DNA from: Neurospora tetrasperma FGSC 2508
Taxonomy: Eukaryota; Ascomycota; Sordariomycetes; Sordariales; Sordariaceae
Direction: 5' to 3'
NCBI RefSeq assembly: GCF_000213175.1
Contig: NW_009799099.1
Span: 4,580,051 to 4,644,050 of the forward strand
DNA length: 64,000 nt
Position 1 is the first letter of the stretch, and every line of letters begins with the position of its first letter. The position numbers were made by a program, and so were the translations under genes. Under the pieces are notes generated by a model. That model searched no databases and was not told the origin of the DNA. It saw only the letters and a program-made list of their open reading frames with translations. Shown piece after piece: positions 10,901 through 21,712 of this stretch.

Positions 10901-13900
10901 CTATTTTTTAATAATAAAAGCCTCTATTAGGGATATTATATAGTAGCGGACGTTAAGGGGCTATTCTCCTAAAGTAAATTTAATTTTATAATTATAAATA
11001 TATAAGGAGGGAAATTCTCTAATATTATAATTATAGAAAGCCTTAATCCTATTCTAATATTTTTAAGGGAATTTGGTTTTAATTTCTTTATTAGTCTTAA
11101 CCGAACGGTCCGCCTTTTTGTAGAATTTTTATACATCCTCTTCTATAATTTTAATTATAATAGCTTTGTAAGTTACTATATTTTTATATAAATATCCCGA
11201 GAAGGGTATAATATTAATAATAATTATAATTTATAATTTTTTTAGTTTTATATTTCCCGCGTAAGCGTCGATATACTTATAAAGGCGCTTAAGTAATTCG
11301 GTTTTATATTATTATCCCCGGCCTTTATAAATATTCTATACTATTTACTTTATAAAATCGTTGTATAATTCGCCTTTATAGAGGGTCGTAAGCCTTTTAA
11401 ACTCTATATAAATTACAAAGTATAATTATAGATTTTTCTATTTATAAAATTAATTAAATACTATAATATTAATATTTATAATATTTATAGGATTAACCCG
11501 CTTTATAACCGCTAGTAGTTACTCCTTAGTAATTATTTTCGTAGTTAAGGGGCTATTTCTATAGCGTAGTTTTAAATAAGGTAATTAGGGGTTAATAGGG
11601 CTATTATTTTTAAATAATAGTATAATTATACTTAAAAAACCGGTTATTAATTATTATACTCTATAGAAGAATAGTACTTAGAGGGTTAGTAAGGGGCTTC
11701 TCGTCCCGTCTAAGCGGCCGGGAAATACTATTATTATACTCCTAATATCGGCGGCCGGCCTAATTATATAGCTCCTAGTTTTAATCAAAGGTAGGAGATT
11801 TATTGCGTTCTCTCAATTAGGCTCTTTAAATTCGGTAATTTTATTAGGCTTATAATAGAGTATAATAATAATAATTATATACTTCCTATTTAACTCCCCT
11901 AACTTATTAGTTTTATTAAACTTATAATAGAGCATTCTATATATTATAAGCCCGGCTTCGCCATCCTAAATTTCTACCAATTAATCTTTTAAACCTATAT
12001 TAATCGGCTCCCTAATTCTAATTCTAATTAAACAGGCTTTTAAATCAACCTTTATACCGCCCGTAATCCTATTAGGTTTATAATTGGATTCCCAGTATTA
12101 TCCGGTTAAATAAGCTTTTAAGTAGGCTTTTATACCGCTTATAGTCCCATTAGGTTCGTAATTAGACTCCCAATATTATTTAAACTTCCTAATTCTAATA
12201 ATGAAATTAATAGGAATTTTACGCATTATTTTAATATAATTTACTATTTTTATTTAAGGTTCTAAGAAATTTATAAGGGAGGTCATTTATTAAAATTAAT
12301 TCTAAATAATAAGTTATAACCAGCTATTTAAATAATTTGAAATTAAATTAAATAGTAAAGTATTTAGAATATCCTTATTTAGTAGCCGTTTTTAGGAATT
12401 AAAAGTCGAAGGAAATATCCCTATCCTTACAATATAATTCTTCGTTTTTATTTAATATTTAAGGGAAGTAAAATTATTATCGTAAGTGTCATAATCATCG
12501 TCATGTTCATAAATGAGGCCTCCGCTTGCCTCGACAGCAATCGCCCGTCCTTACTATATTATTTTTCGGGTCGCCGGCCTAACAATATTAGGGAAGGAAA
12601 GTATAATAATTAATATTTAATATTACCCTTAGAAACGCTAATAGCCCGGTAGAGAAATACTTGATATTATATTTACTAAAGAATATAACTTTCCTATTAG
12701 TCTACAAAATAGATAGTTCGTAGCGCTTCAATTACAGTAAGCCTAAAATTATTAAGTAGGCTGGCGAGAGGTTATATATTAGGAAAGTAACATTTTTAAT
12801 ATAATATCCGATAAGGAGGTTCGCGGCCAAACCTTTAGTAATAAAGCTTTTTACAATACTATTAACTAATATAAACTTCTTAGGACGGGTGAATCTAAAT
12901 ATAGTAAGGCTATTTCGTTTTATAAAAGTATAATCTAAAAAGGCTAGGGTTAAATAACTATTATCTATAAGTATAATATATAATATTTTGTATAATTTAA
13001 GTAGGAAATAGAAAGAAAAGAATATTAAATTTTAATTAAAATTATTTAGTAAATTAGTAACAATTATTTCGAATATTTTATTAATATTCTAAGGGTTCTC
13101 TTATATAAATTTTTATTACTTTTATAAACAATTATTTATAAAATTTAATTATTTCCTTAATTATTAATACTAAATATATTATATTCGTTTTCTTTATCCC
13201 CGCCTCCTTCGGTACCGGCGGTACGTAAATTAGTATTACTATAACCCTACTAATTAAAGGAGGGTCGGCTAATATTAGAATAAGTATTATACCCTCTACG
13301 GCCGCTACAACCGCTACGACCCCGGTTAGTACAATTATTACAAAGTCTAGTAAATTATAGGGGCTTACTATTATAATTAATACTATTCTTACAATTACGT
13401 ATAATATAGCCCTCTTAATTATATTTCTTATAAAGGCTTTCCTTTATTTATTAATTAATAATATTAGAGTAAATAGTTCGGAATATATAAATCGTATTGA
13501 AATTTATAGTATTATTATTTTCATTAATAGTACGGTCTTTATATATACTTCCGCCCCTAATAGAGCCGTTATTATTATTATTTCCACTAAATTTACTAAT
13601 TTATAATTAATTAACTTTAGTATAGTGCTTATTATTCTTTAAGTAGCGTGCTAAATTTTTATAGAGAATTAGCCAACTTTTAAAATCGTCGTCCCTTCGG
13701 ATATTAACGCTAATTAGAAACTACTATACGGAATTTAGCCGAAATTTTATTCTAGAAATAATAAATCTTTATAGAATTACTAGATTATTAGCGGTTGGCC
13801 GTTATAATAAATTCAATTTTAAAATCGTCGAAGTACTTATTACTTTACTTAAATTTATTAAAGTATTGCACAATATTAAATTTTAAATTAATATTATTAT

Positions 13901-14901
13901 AGCGGGAGTCGAGGAAATTAATAAATTCCTTACTTATTTACTACTTTTAATATTTAGGCGCATCGGGTTAGAATAAAATAATTATAAAATCCTTTTCGAA
14001 GGTAATAGCTACTTTAGAATTTAATAAATAATTTGTATAGAGGATTTTAATATATTTATTAAGGAAATAAAAGTAATCTAGTTCCTAAATTATTAAAATC
14101 CTATTTTTTCAAATAATATATACTTCGTTGTATAGAATAGGGTTCTTTTAATTAATTATAAATAGGTTAAGGTCGGAGAATAATACCTTCCTAAAAATAA
14201 TTATAATTTTAAAAGGAGCCTTAGGGATACTGGCTAAAAAGGTAATCCCTGAATTATTTTCTAACGAACTTCCGCCTCCCGTACCTAATCTACTATTAGT
14301 ATAACTATTTTTACTATTATTGAATTTTTAATTAGCTATAATATTTTATTTTATTAAAGCTTCCTTTAATTTTATTTCAAACTTCTTATTCTTTATTCTT
14401 TTAATATAAAATTCATTTTTAAACTTTTTAAATTAATTTACAAGACCGTTACTAAAGAGGTTAAGTATTTAAATTATTCAGGCAATTAGGGAGATTATAG
14501 AATAGAAGGTACTATTATTTATAAGGATAATAGTATTAATAAAGGACCTTCTAAAAATTTAGATTGGTTTAAATTTATCTTTTATAATAGTACTAATAAA
14601 ATATTTAATAGCCTAGTTACGTAGTACGCTTTTTAGCGTAATTAGATAGACGTTTTTATTTATTAGTAGGTTGGAGCTTTCGGATTCGCTGTCCTAAGGA
14701 GTATTTGGGACGTCGATATTTTTATTTAGCACTTTTAGAAGAATACCTTCGTTAGTAATAATAATATTACTATTAAGAGTTATAGGCTCTACTAAATTTG
14801 ATAGGTTATAGGATTTTCCGGCGATTAATAGTATTACAAAGTAGTACTAAAATTCGTACTTTTTCCTTATAATAAAGTACGCTCGTAGTATAATAGTAAG
14901 G

Positions 14902-15225
14902 TGTAATTAATTATTACAGGGTATAGTAATATTAAATATATAGTGTAGAATATAATTTATATAATTATATAAGGAAGAAAGGAAATTATAGAATTTATAC
15001 GTAGCGGTTTATTCTATATAGGCGAGGGTGAGCCGTATCCTTAGTATATGTAACTGGAGCCTCCGGGAGCGTATAGCCAATTAGGGGGCCTGCGTTAGCT
15101 TAGTAGCCGCTGTAGCGGTAGTAAGGCTAAACGGATTAGTTAATTAGAGAGCGTATATTAACCGGCAACTATAGCTGTAGTAATACCGCGACCAGATGAC
15201 AGTTATAGACTAGCCCTATAATAGT
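14902..15225 (-). repeat. Upstream (5') LTR of the Ty3/gypsy fossil
   Basis: This is the partner of 7460-7785. It begins with TGTAA on the plus strand, as LTRs with TG...CA ends do, and retains somewhat higher G+C than its partner (for example around 15061-15120). The element reads leftward from here. Confidence 0.85.
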
Positions 15226-15379
15226 TATATTATTATTAATAATCTCTTATATATAACCTTACTATAACTATTTAATTTTACTAAGTAGGGCCGTCCTAAA
15301 CTGCTAGTTATAAAGTTCGCTGTTGTTTTATTCAACCTCTACCTCTCTAAGTATATTACATTCTTCAATAGGGGGTAGT

Positions 15380-16020
15380 TTATTATGGCTAATAATAATA
15401 TATAAACCGACTATATTAAATTAAATTTATATTAACTAGGGGTATTTAGAAAGCGGTAATAATATTAGAATAATCGGCTTATAGGCGTGAGGTTGGGCCG
15501 GTAGTACTAAAGTAATTAGTTTAGTTAAAGAGGCTACTTCGCTATTATTATTACCTAATAAATAAAATAAAATATTAAAAGCCTACTTCTTAAAGGTAAA
15601 GCGGATAGGGAGCTATTACTCGACCTTATTATTATTACTAGAGTCTTCGTTATTACTAGAAATATCGATAGGGGTAGTAGATCGAAATTAAGGAGGGGAC
15701 GAGGGCAACTCTAGCGTCGGGTCTTTAATAACTGCGGCCGCGGCCGGGGCCTTCCCCTTCTTCTTAATAATAACCTTCTTAGGAATAGCTTTAATAAGAG
15801 CAACTTTCTTCTTAAGAATAATTTTAAGAATAATTTTAATAGACTACTCAATTTTACAGCTCTTTTTTCTAGGCCGGGAGGAGGCGTATTATAGAATTGT
15901 TAGGTTAGGATCTTCATTATCTTAATCGTCGTCAAAATAAACTACTAGCGCGCCGCTTCGAATATAAAACCGCTTTACGCCGGTAGGTTTTAAATTGAGG
16001 ATCGTTTTGGGAAGTATTAT
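15380..16020 (-). pseudogene. Unidentified degraded reading frame, Lys-rich then Ala/Pro-rich
   Basis: One minus-strand frame stays coherent over several hundred bases between the LTR and the right terminal repeat, with only scattered stops. It reads through an acidic patch, a lysine/isoleucine-rich segment and a KGKAPAAAA stretch. I do not recognise the family. It lies in the outer element, outside the LTR insertion, and faces the transposase fossil, so it may be a second gene of the DNA transposon. That is inference. Confidence 0.35.
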
Positions 16021-16138
16021 TATAATAGATTTAATTAATTACTAGTGTTTTAATTACCTTACACACTGAAATAGCTTTAATTTAATATAAAAATTATTAT
16101 CAAATAATAGATTTTAACGAAGTTGTGCAATACAGAAG

Positions 16139-16212
16139 TGCGGTGTGTGTGTGTGTGTGTGTGCGCGCACGCACCGCTTGCCAAGACTGCACAGGTGTTT
16201 GAGTGTGGGAAC
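16139..16212 (-). repeat. Right terminal inverted repeat of the 12-kb island
   Basis: This is the inverted copy of 4136-4203: a (GT)n run of about 20 bases, GCGCGCACGCACCGCTTGCC, then the same unique core ending in GGGAAC. Base composition returns to normal at its inner edge. The outer flank (AAGTACCTTACCC) does not repeat the left flank exactly. Confidence 0.85.
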
Positions 16213-19200
16213 AAGTACCTTACCCAATCGATCGTCATTCACACATTCCGATTTCCTCGCTAGCGATTCGAAAATGCGAGCGGCGGACAGGACGGAACCG
16301 GTGCCATTTGTTAACGGCAAGCAGCCAGTCCCATGTAGACAGTCTTGACAAACTGACGACCATCTTTGAGAAACCAGAAGGGAGACCCGGCAAGCTTGGA
16401 CCCGTTATCGAGAACGACATGACGAACGTGGAAATTTTAATAAAAAGAAAAAGGAAAAAAAAAGAAGAAAAAAAAGTCCAATATATCATCGTTGCACAAA
16501 AATGCATTTCACAAGGGATACCCTCACCCCCTATCCCCTGCCACCTTACCAGCTGGCTATCCTAGCCCGCCCGCTCTTTTTGTCTTGTTTATCCATCCTA
16601 TCCCCCCCTCTCTTTTGCCGGGCCTGCCCTGCCCTGCCTTGCCTATCCTGCATGTCTTTCCCCAGCAGCAACCCAGCGATAGTGCAGTCCAGCGACTAGG
16701 CGACAGCGACCTACCATCCAGCGTGTGAAGGCGAGAGATCCAAGACCCAAAACTTTTTTTTTCTCGTATTCCCTCAAATTAATCTATAGGTAGTGAGCTC
16801 AACTAGGGAATGGGCTCGATCGACGCACGAGCAATATCTGAGACCAATGAGACATTCGGGAGTTTTCTCGCCAAGGGACTACGGAAGGGTGAGGCTGAAG
16901 AAACAAGGTAAAGGTCAAGACTCACGGGTCGAAATTATTAATACGCTGCTGGGTTTCTGGCAGGGTTGATGACGAAAAGGGAAAGAGGAGGAGGGGGGGA
17001 GATGACGGGGAGAAAGGTGGACGGCCACCACAAGTTGATGGAAGACCCAAATGTCTGAAGACGACATTGACCTGACTGGGATTGTTAACGGTAGGCAAAG
17101 GTGAGTAAAATGAAGCGACCGGAATACACCGTAATGCAAGGCATCAACTTTTACGGATTGAGGGATTGACGATGCGCTCGTTACTAACGGACAGGGAGAA
17201 CAGGCCAACCTTACCGCAAACACACATGTATACAAAGCACAACATCGGGCACCCATTGTTGAGGTTATGGCAGCAGTAACACCTGGTCGCTCAACGATGG
17301 AAATTTCCGACTGGATGAAAACCTGCGAACCTCAATCTAACTCAACTGCGGTGGTATGGAGTAAACTCAAAGCCAATCTGGCGGTCTAGCTTCATGGTTC
17401 TTCCGATTCGAGAGAGACGGGTACCTGCTACTTTCTGCCTTTGTCCCTCTTATTTACGCGGGCGCCTACCTGGTATACTTTCTCTACCTTTACTTCAAGT
17501 CAGTGCTGCGCTGGGTTGTGAGACAGCTAGGAACAAGGGACAAACACGACATGGCAGGACTTAGACTTACGGTGCTTTACCTTGTTCGATGCATATCCCA
17601 CCTTGGCTCTTGACCTCACTGTTAAAAGTATCGTATATTGTGACTAGTGAACGATCTGTGGCTGCTTGCTACTGGCGCTGAGGCTTGATCAATGCGATAT
17701 TCCAGCTGAAGATCGTCCAATAGAGCGGGACTCTCATCCTGCAAGGTCTACGCCCAAATGCACGACATCCCTCCGCACACTGAAGCGAGCGAAGCGGTGA
17801 AGAGAAAAAGAACACGATCAATTTGAAGCAATACATTGTGAAGATCAGTTTTTTGCATGGTCGATCTTCGGGACGGGAGTGGCTTGCTCGCTATACGCGC
17901 ATCAGATACACAGTATCTAGACATTGCCGTTCCATGATGTGAATTGCCAACTACAGTAGTGTAGGTAGCCATTCACCCTACCCAGCGAGTCGTCGATCCT
18001 CACGAATGATGTGGCGCGAAATCAATAAAACGGCGCACGATACTTACTTGGTGCTACATCGTATCGCAACTCAAATTGTTAGATGCCGGCAGGCGCCGCT
18101 CAGCTTCCGCCTCCCAAAAAGCATGGATCTCTCACTGTTGATCGGATGTCGTGACTCGGTTTGTAGCGGTCCTTCCTTTATTTTCTCGTTCTCTTCCGGA
18201 AGGATGAGAGGGGAGAGGAGGAAAGGGTAGGTGTGAGGAAGGACAAATTGGGGAAGGGCTGGATGCATGAAAATCTAGAAGGAGCAACTTGGGCTGTAGA
18301 TTGTGGATTTGGAAGCCTCAGAGGCGCTTGAACTGGAGCAAATCCTCCTGGAACTTTCGAGGCGGTTGCGCGATTGACGCCACATCATGAATACATGTGT
18401 ATGTAGGCAAGACGAATATGTGATTATCCAGTATCGGTGAGAAATGTGTTGTTGGTTTCGGTTATCCATTGAGCCTTGACTGTCACATGTCGCCGTGGAG
18501 ATTGAATCTTGCGTTGGACATCAGACCAGGTTGTGGGGCACTTGCTGGATAGTTTAATGGCTCACTCATGGCCACACAAGGCAGGCGATTTCGATGATTC
18601 AACAGTCGTGGTTTCTTGCTCTTGCACATTCCTTCCCTTGAGGTAGGTTGGCGTGACTGAGTCCGTCCTCGGCTCCTTTCTCTTGCTCTTGATGTTCGTT
18701 GGGAATGTTTGGATTACCGACAGGCCAGAATCCTCACAACCCAATCGACATCAGCACAGATTTGACAATGTGTCATAGGTAGTACCAGCGATGACCTACC
18801 ATTCGTGGTTCTGGCAAACTCCGTAACATAGATTCCGTGGTCCCGTCTTTATCAAACACCCACCACAAGTGTAATCCATCGAAGACGTCTTCCCGACTTC
18901 GGAGATATTCCATACCTCGCACGCCCGGTTTATCTTGGAAATATTCGTTTTGCTACCTTTGAGTAATAGTCTTAGACGAAAGGTACGAAGACACGGGTCG
19001 CACGGGTTCAACGTCGGGATGATCTAGACAACGGTTTCTCCTTCTGATTCCAGTTTTTGTTGAACTACATATCAAGTTTGCTTCGCTCGCTCGTGATTTC
19101 CGAAAGAACCCCAAAATGTCTCAGTGTTGAATTCCATGGTCATTTGCCCAACCCATCATCCATGACGGGAAATATAGGAGATATTATCATCTAGCACCTT

Positions 19201-20477
19201 CCTGTCGACCGGACTTTTTACCTACCCGAAGATGAACCCTAGTTGGGACTTCCTAGTCAAGCGGTACCGTCACAGTTCACTCCAGACTCGCTTGACGTTC
19301 ACCTACACTATTAGCCTTGGTTGCACGAAAGATGTCTATCAAAGCAGTAGCTTCCTGCAGGCTGCCTCATATTCACTTTCTTTCTCGTCATCTTCCCGTC
19401 TTCAGTCCCCTATCTGCCGGAAGCTCTTGTTGCCGACTTACTCTTTCGGTTCGCTGTAAATCAGTGACCCCGTCTACGTTACTTGCAATCCGAGGTGCGG
19501 TTGTGGGTTTCCTTCCATTCTTTTATTTTCTTCTCCTTCTGATTATCAATCATCCTTGCCCGGAGTGTGAGTGTACCTGCCTGTCCGACTGTTCCTAGGT
19601 CTCTCTGGCACCCGTAACAGAATCCCTTTCGGTCTTGCCCAGGGTTCTCAACGTAGGACGAACGAAGGTTGGTTGTGTTGACGGCATGTCTGTGGTACGA
19701 GCCTTCTTCCAGAAGGGAATGATCGGTGTCAGTGAGGGAGCTGATGGTGTGCTAAGTTTCACCATAGAAGTTGATGTCGACTCACCCATAGGTCACCAGC
19801 ATCCAAGCCGCAGTTGGGACCAATGATGTGATCACGCAAGCAGCCACGGCCTGGAGTGAAGATGGAATGTGGACGATGTTGTAGACAGGCTGTTTCTCTT
19901 GACCACGTGATGCTTGAAGAGATACCGTGGTCAGTCGAAAATGCTATGTTCTTGAGCATTGCTCGATGGAAGATACGCATCAGACCATTTGAGCGATAGG
20001 CGTTGATGGATGTGACTGGTGATTGGGCTATCAGTCTGCTTTTGACGTCCAAGATGTTTACGCCAGATAATTACCTGCAGAAGAGACATATTTTTAACGT
20101 GCTCGATACCCTTTGACGACAAGGGGATGCCCCAACGTTCCACACCTACTCAGCCCATAGAACTCACTTGTAGTGTTTCACTGACTCACGAACACTTCCC
20201 CATTTAACCAGCTTCGACCTGAGATGATATGATTATGTGGCTTGATTGCTGTTATCCAAACTCCGGCAGCTTTCTTTGCTCGATCGGCCATGTGTTTCGG
20301 ACATGACTGGTGCTTGTGCTGAGATGGACTATTCCTCTTCTTGTTGTCAGTGGTATCGTCCAGCAGTCTCTACCGCCCCGATTCGCGGTCACTCTTTCTT
20401 CACACCGTCATTGGTAAGTAATATCCTTACAGGTACTTATCTTACGGTTTGTTATTCAGTTCCAATTTCATGAAAAG
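16213..20477. other. Intergenic sequence, no supported gene
   Basis: About 4.3 kb has normal base composition. Frames are short (mostly under 120 codons), overlap on both strands, and show no motif I recognise. It contains a pyrimidine-rich, C-rich stretch at 16515-16660 and A/G-rich patches near 16437-16480. The last few hundred bases probably include the promoter and leader of the Zn2Cys6 gene at 20478, but I see no clear TATA box. Confidence 0.6.
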
Positions 20478-21245
20478 ATGTCTTTGGCTTATCCCTTGGC
20501 CAACGAAATTAACACAAAGTGTATTATAGGCAAAATGGGTCGCCACATTTGCTCCGATACCTGTGAGCAACACAGAATTTGCAGAGGAGAGAGATGTGCG
20601 TGTCGTCGGCGGGACCTCCGGCCAACGTCCTGCTACGCATGCAGGCTAGCAAAGACCGCGTGCCGACCAGGAGCGGGCGGAAGTGGGATGTGTGAACGGT
20701 GTTTACACAAGGGCAGTATACACTACTGCAACAGACGGGGTAGAGAGGACAACCCAGGCGAAGGTTTACCAGCCAGCCCTCCCGGCCGTCAATATCTAGT
20801 TGACTTCGGCCCCAATGCTGGTGAGGCGCTTCTGGTGGGCGGAATGTCGGCACCCTTGCCTTACCCGCACGGGTACCAGCCAATAACTCCACCGAAGTCG
20901 GTGCGGTCCGGCTCATTTGAGCAGACTCCGACATTTTTTTCGAGTTCCGCCCACTCACCTCCTGCCTCCGTACCTGCTCTCCTTCCCGGCCCGGTTATGC
21001 CTCCCGTTTTGGTTATGCCTCCGGCACTGGCCTCTCCTGCCCTGGCCCAAGCCCCCAATTGCGGTTGCCTTTGGAAATTGGTTCAGGCTCAAGAGGCCAT
21101 TGACCAACAAGTTCCCCTCTGTGATCGGGCTTCCAAGGTTGTACAGGCAAATCGAGAGGTGGCTCATTCGCTCGCCTGCTTGATACGCTGTCCCTATTGC
21201 TTTGGACCGGACAGACGTCGCGCCCCTTTTAGTACCGAGCTTTAA
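20478..21245 (+). CDS. Zn2Cys6 (GAL4-type) transcription factor with AflR-like C-terminal pattern
   Basis: The frame encodes 255 residues. Cysteines 52, 55, 62, 72, 75 and 84 fit C-X2-C-X6-C-X9-C-X2-C-X8-C, the Zn2Cys6 binuclear cluster that binds DNA. Basic residues between Cys55 and Cys62 (CRLAKTAC) fit as well. An extra Cys-rich stretch (residues 25-42) precedes it. Residues 100-190 are Pro/Ser/Ala-rich. Residues 194-242 read NCGCLWKLVQAQEAID...VVQANREVAHSLACLIRCPYC, the pattern at the C-terminus of AflR-like secondary-metabolism regulators. An in-frame TAA ends the frame at 21243, yet the same frame stays open to 21488 and reads like a family tail. The true end may therefore lie downstream through an intron, or the gene may be damaged. 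Met20 is an alternative start. The target genes are unknown; a link to the synthase at the left edge is speculative. Confidence 0.72.
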   Translation: MSLAYPLANEINTKCIIGKMGRHICSDTCEQHRICRGERCACRRRDLRPTSCYACRLAKTACRPGAGGSGMCERCLHKGSIHYCNRRGREDNPGEGLPASPPGRQYLVDFGPNAGEALLVGGMSAPLPYPHGYQPITPPKSVRSGSFEQTPTFFSSSAHSPPASVPALLPGPVMPPVLVMPPALASPALAQAPNCGCLWKLVQAQEAIDQQVPLCDRASKVVQANREVAHSLACLIRCPYCFGPDRRRAPFSTEL

Positions 21246-21488
21246 TCAGTGATTGGAAAGGGTGTAAAGGGATATGAGGTCGATGTGTTACCCTTCTCCT
21301 TGTTGCTGACTCCCGGGGAGAGGAGGAGCACACTGAGGACACTGAAAATTCTCAGTATTCTGACGCGTCGATTTGGCTCGGACAGGTCTGAGGTGGGATC
21401 CCTCATAATTAAAATCACCGAGTTGGTTGGTGCCTTTCAGCGGGACCAACAACTAGCACTTGCCGGTGGGCTAGAGCTTCAGCAATGA
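21246..21488 (+). other. In-frame continuation of the Zn2Cys6 gene after its stop
   Basis: The 80 codons after the TAA at 21243-21245 are open in the same frame and include TPGERRSTLRTLKILSILTR and a leucine-rich helix-like end (ELVGAFQRDQQLALAGGLEL). In AflR-like proteins the CPYC motif is followed by such a helical segment. A possible intron donor (GTACCG at 21231) and acceptors near 21319 or 21355 would remove the stop, but none is a strong match. The alternative is a CAA-to-TAA change that cut the gene short. Confidence 0.4.
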
Positions 21489-21712
21489 GTTCTTAGCCTC
21501 CGTCTACGACCACTCAACAAAATCAACAGCAGCAGCGTCTGGTATTGGATCACCAGGTGGTTCCTCTCTCTGGAGGAAAGCAAAGAAGAAAATGCGATTT
21601 GCGAGTCCAGTCGCCATACAGGCGAAGGTGTCTGTCGGTGTGTGTGCAAGTCTCTCAAAAACAGACACGTTGACATACACATACCAACGCTCAGATCTAT
21701 TATTGCAGATTT

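Larger units (their letters stand above)
7460..15225 (-). mobile_element. Ty3/gypsy LTR retrotransposon fossil (Metaviridae), ~7.8 kb
   Basis: Two direct repeats of about 325 bp at 7460-7785 and 14902-15225 are the LTRs, and the element lies on the minus strand. Between them, minus-strand readings match Ty3/gypsy polymerase: reverse transcriptase at about 10290-10900 and RNase H at about 9700-10090. Integrase would be expected below 9700, and gag plus protease at about 11300-14850, but I cannot read those with confidence. The element is broken throughout, with dozens of stops in all frames, consistent with heavy RIP rather than slow decay. The LTRs differ mainly by transitions, so LTR divergence cannot be used as a clock. 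I could not define a target-site duplication. Confidence 0.88.
4204..16138. other. A+T-rich island with the hallmarks of RIP
   Basis: About 12 kb is dominated by TA-rich sequence (TAATAATATTA-like strings), with few CpA/TpG steps and stop codons in nearly every frame, next to flanks of about 50% G+C. This is what RIP leaves behind in Neurospora and relatives, where C in duplicated DNA is changed to T. Such islands are usually cytosine-methylated, H3K9me3-marked heterochromatin. The contents I can read are a DDE transposase fossil at the left and a Ty3/gypsy element in the middle and right. The parts at about 5300-7450 and 15230-16130 have no family I can name. Confidence 0.9.
4136..16212 (+). 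mobile_element. Decayed TIR DNA transposon, probably ~4.3 kb before a nested insertion
   Basis: The inverted repeats at 4136-4203 and 16139-16212 bracket the island, and a Tc1/mariner-like transposase fossil reads inward from the left end. Removing the LTR element at about 7460-15225 leaves about 4.3 kb, a plausible size for a TIR transposon with more than one gene. That the inverted repeats belong to the same element as the transposase is inference. The repeats could also be the edges of a separate, larger element. The interior carries many RIP-type changes, and the element is certainly inactive. Confidence 0.55.

Noticed and set aside
4204-16138. Reading the A+T-rich island as a centromere core or mitochondrial insert
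   Set aside because: The LTR pair, the retroelement polymerase remnants and the transposase fossil explain it as RIP-treated repeats; at 12 kb it is also short for a Neurospora centromere.
4120-16225. Target-site duplication at the ends of the inverted repeats
   Set aside because: Both flanks contain GTACC, but at different distances from the repeat, and no direct repeat abuts both ends.
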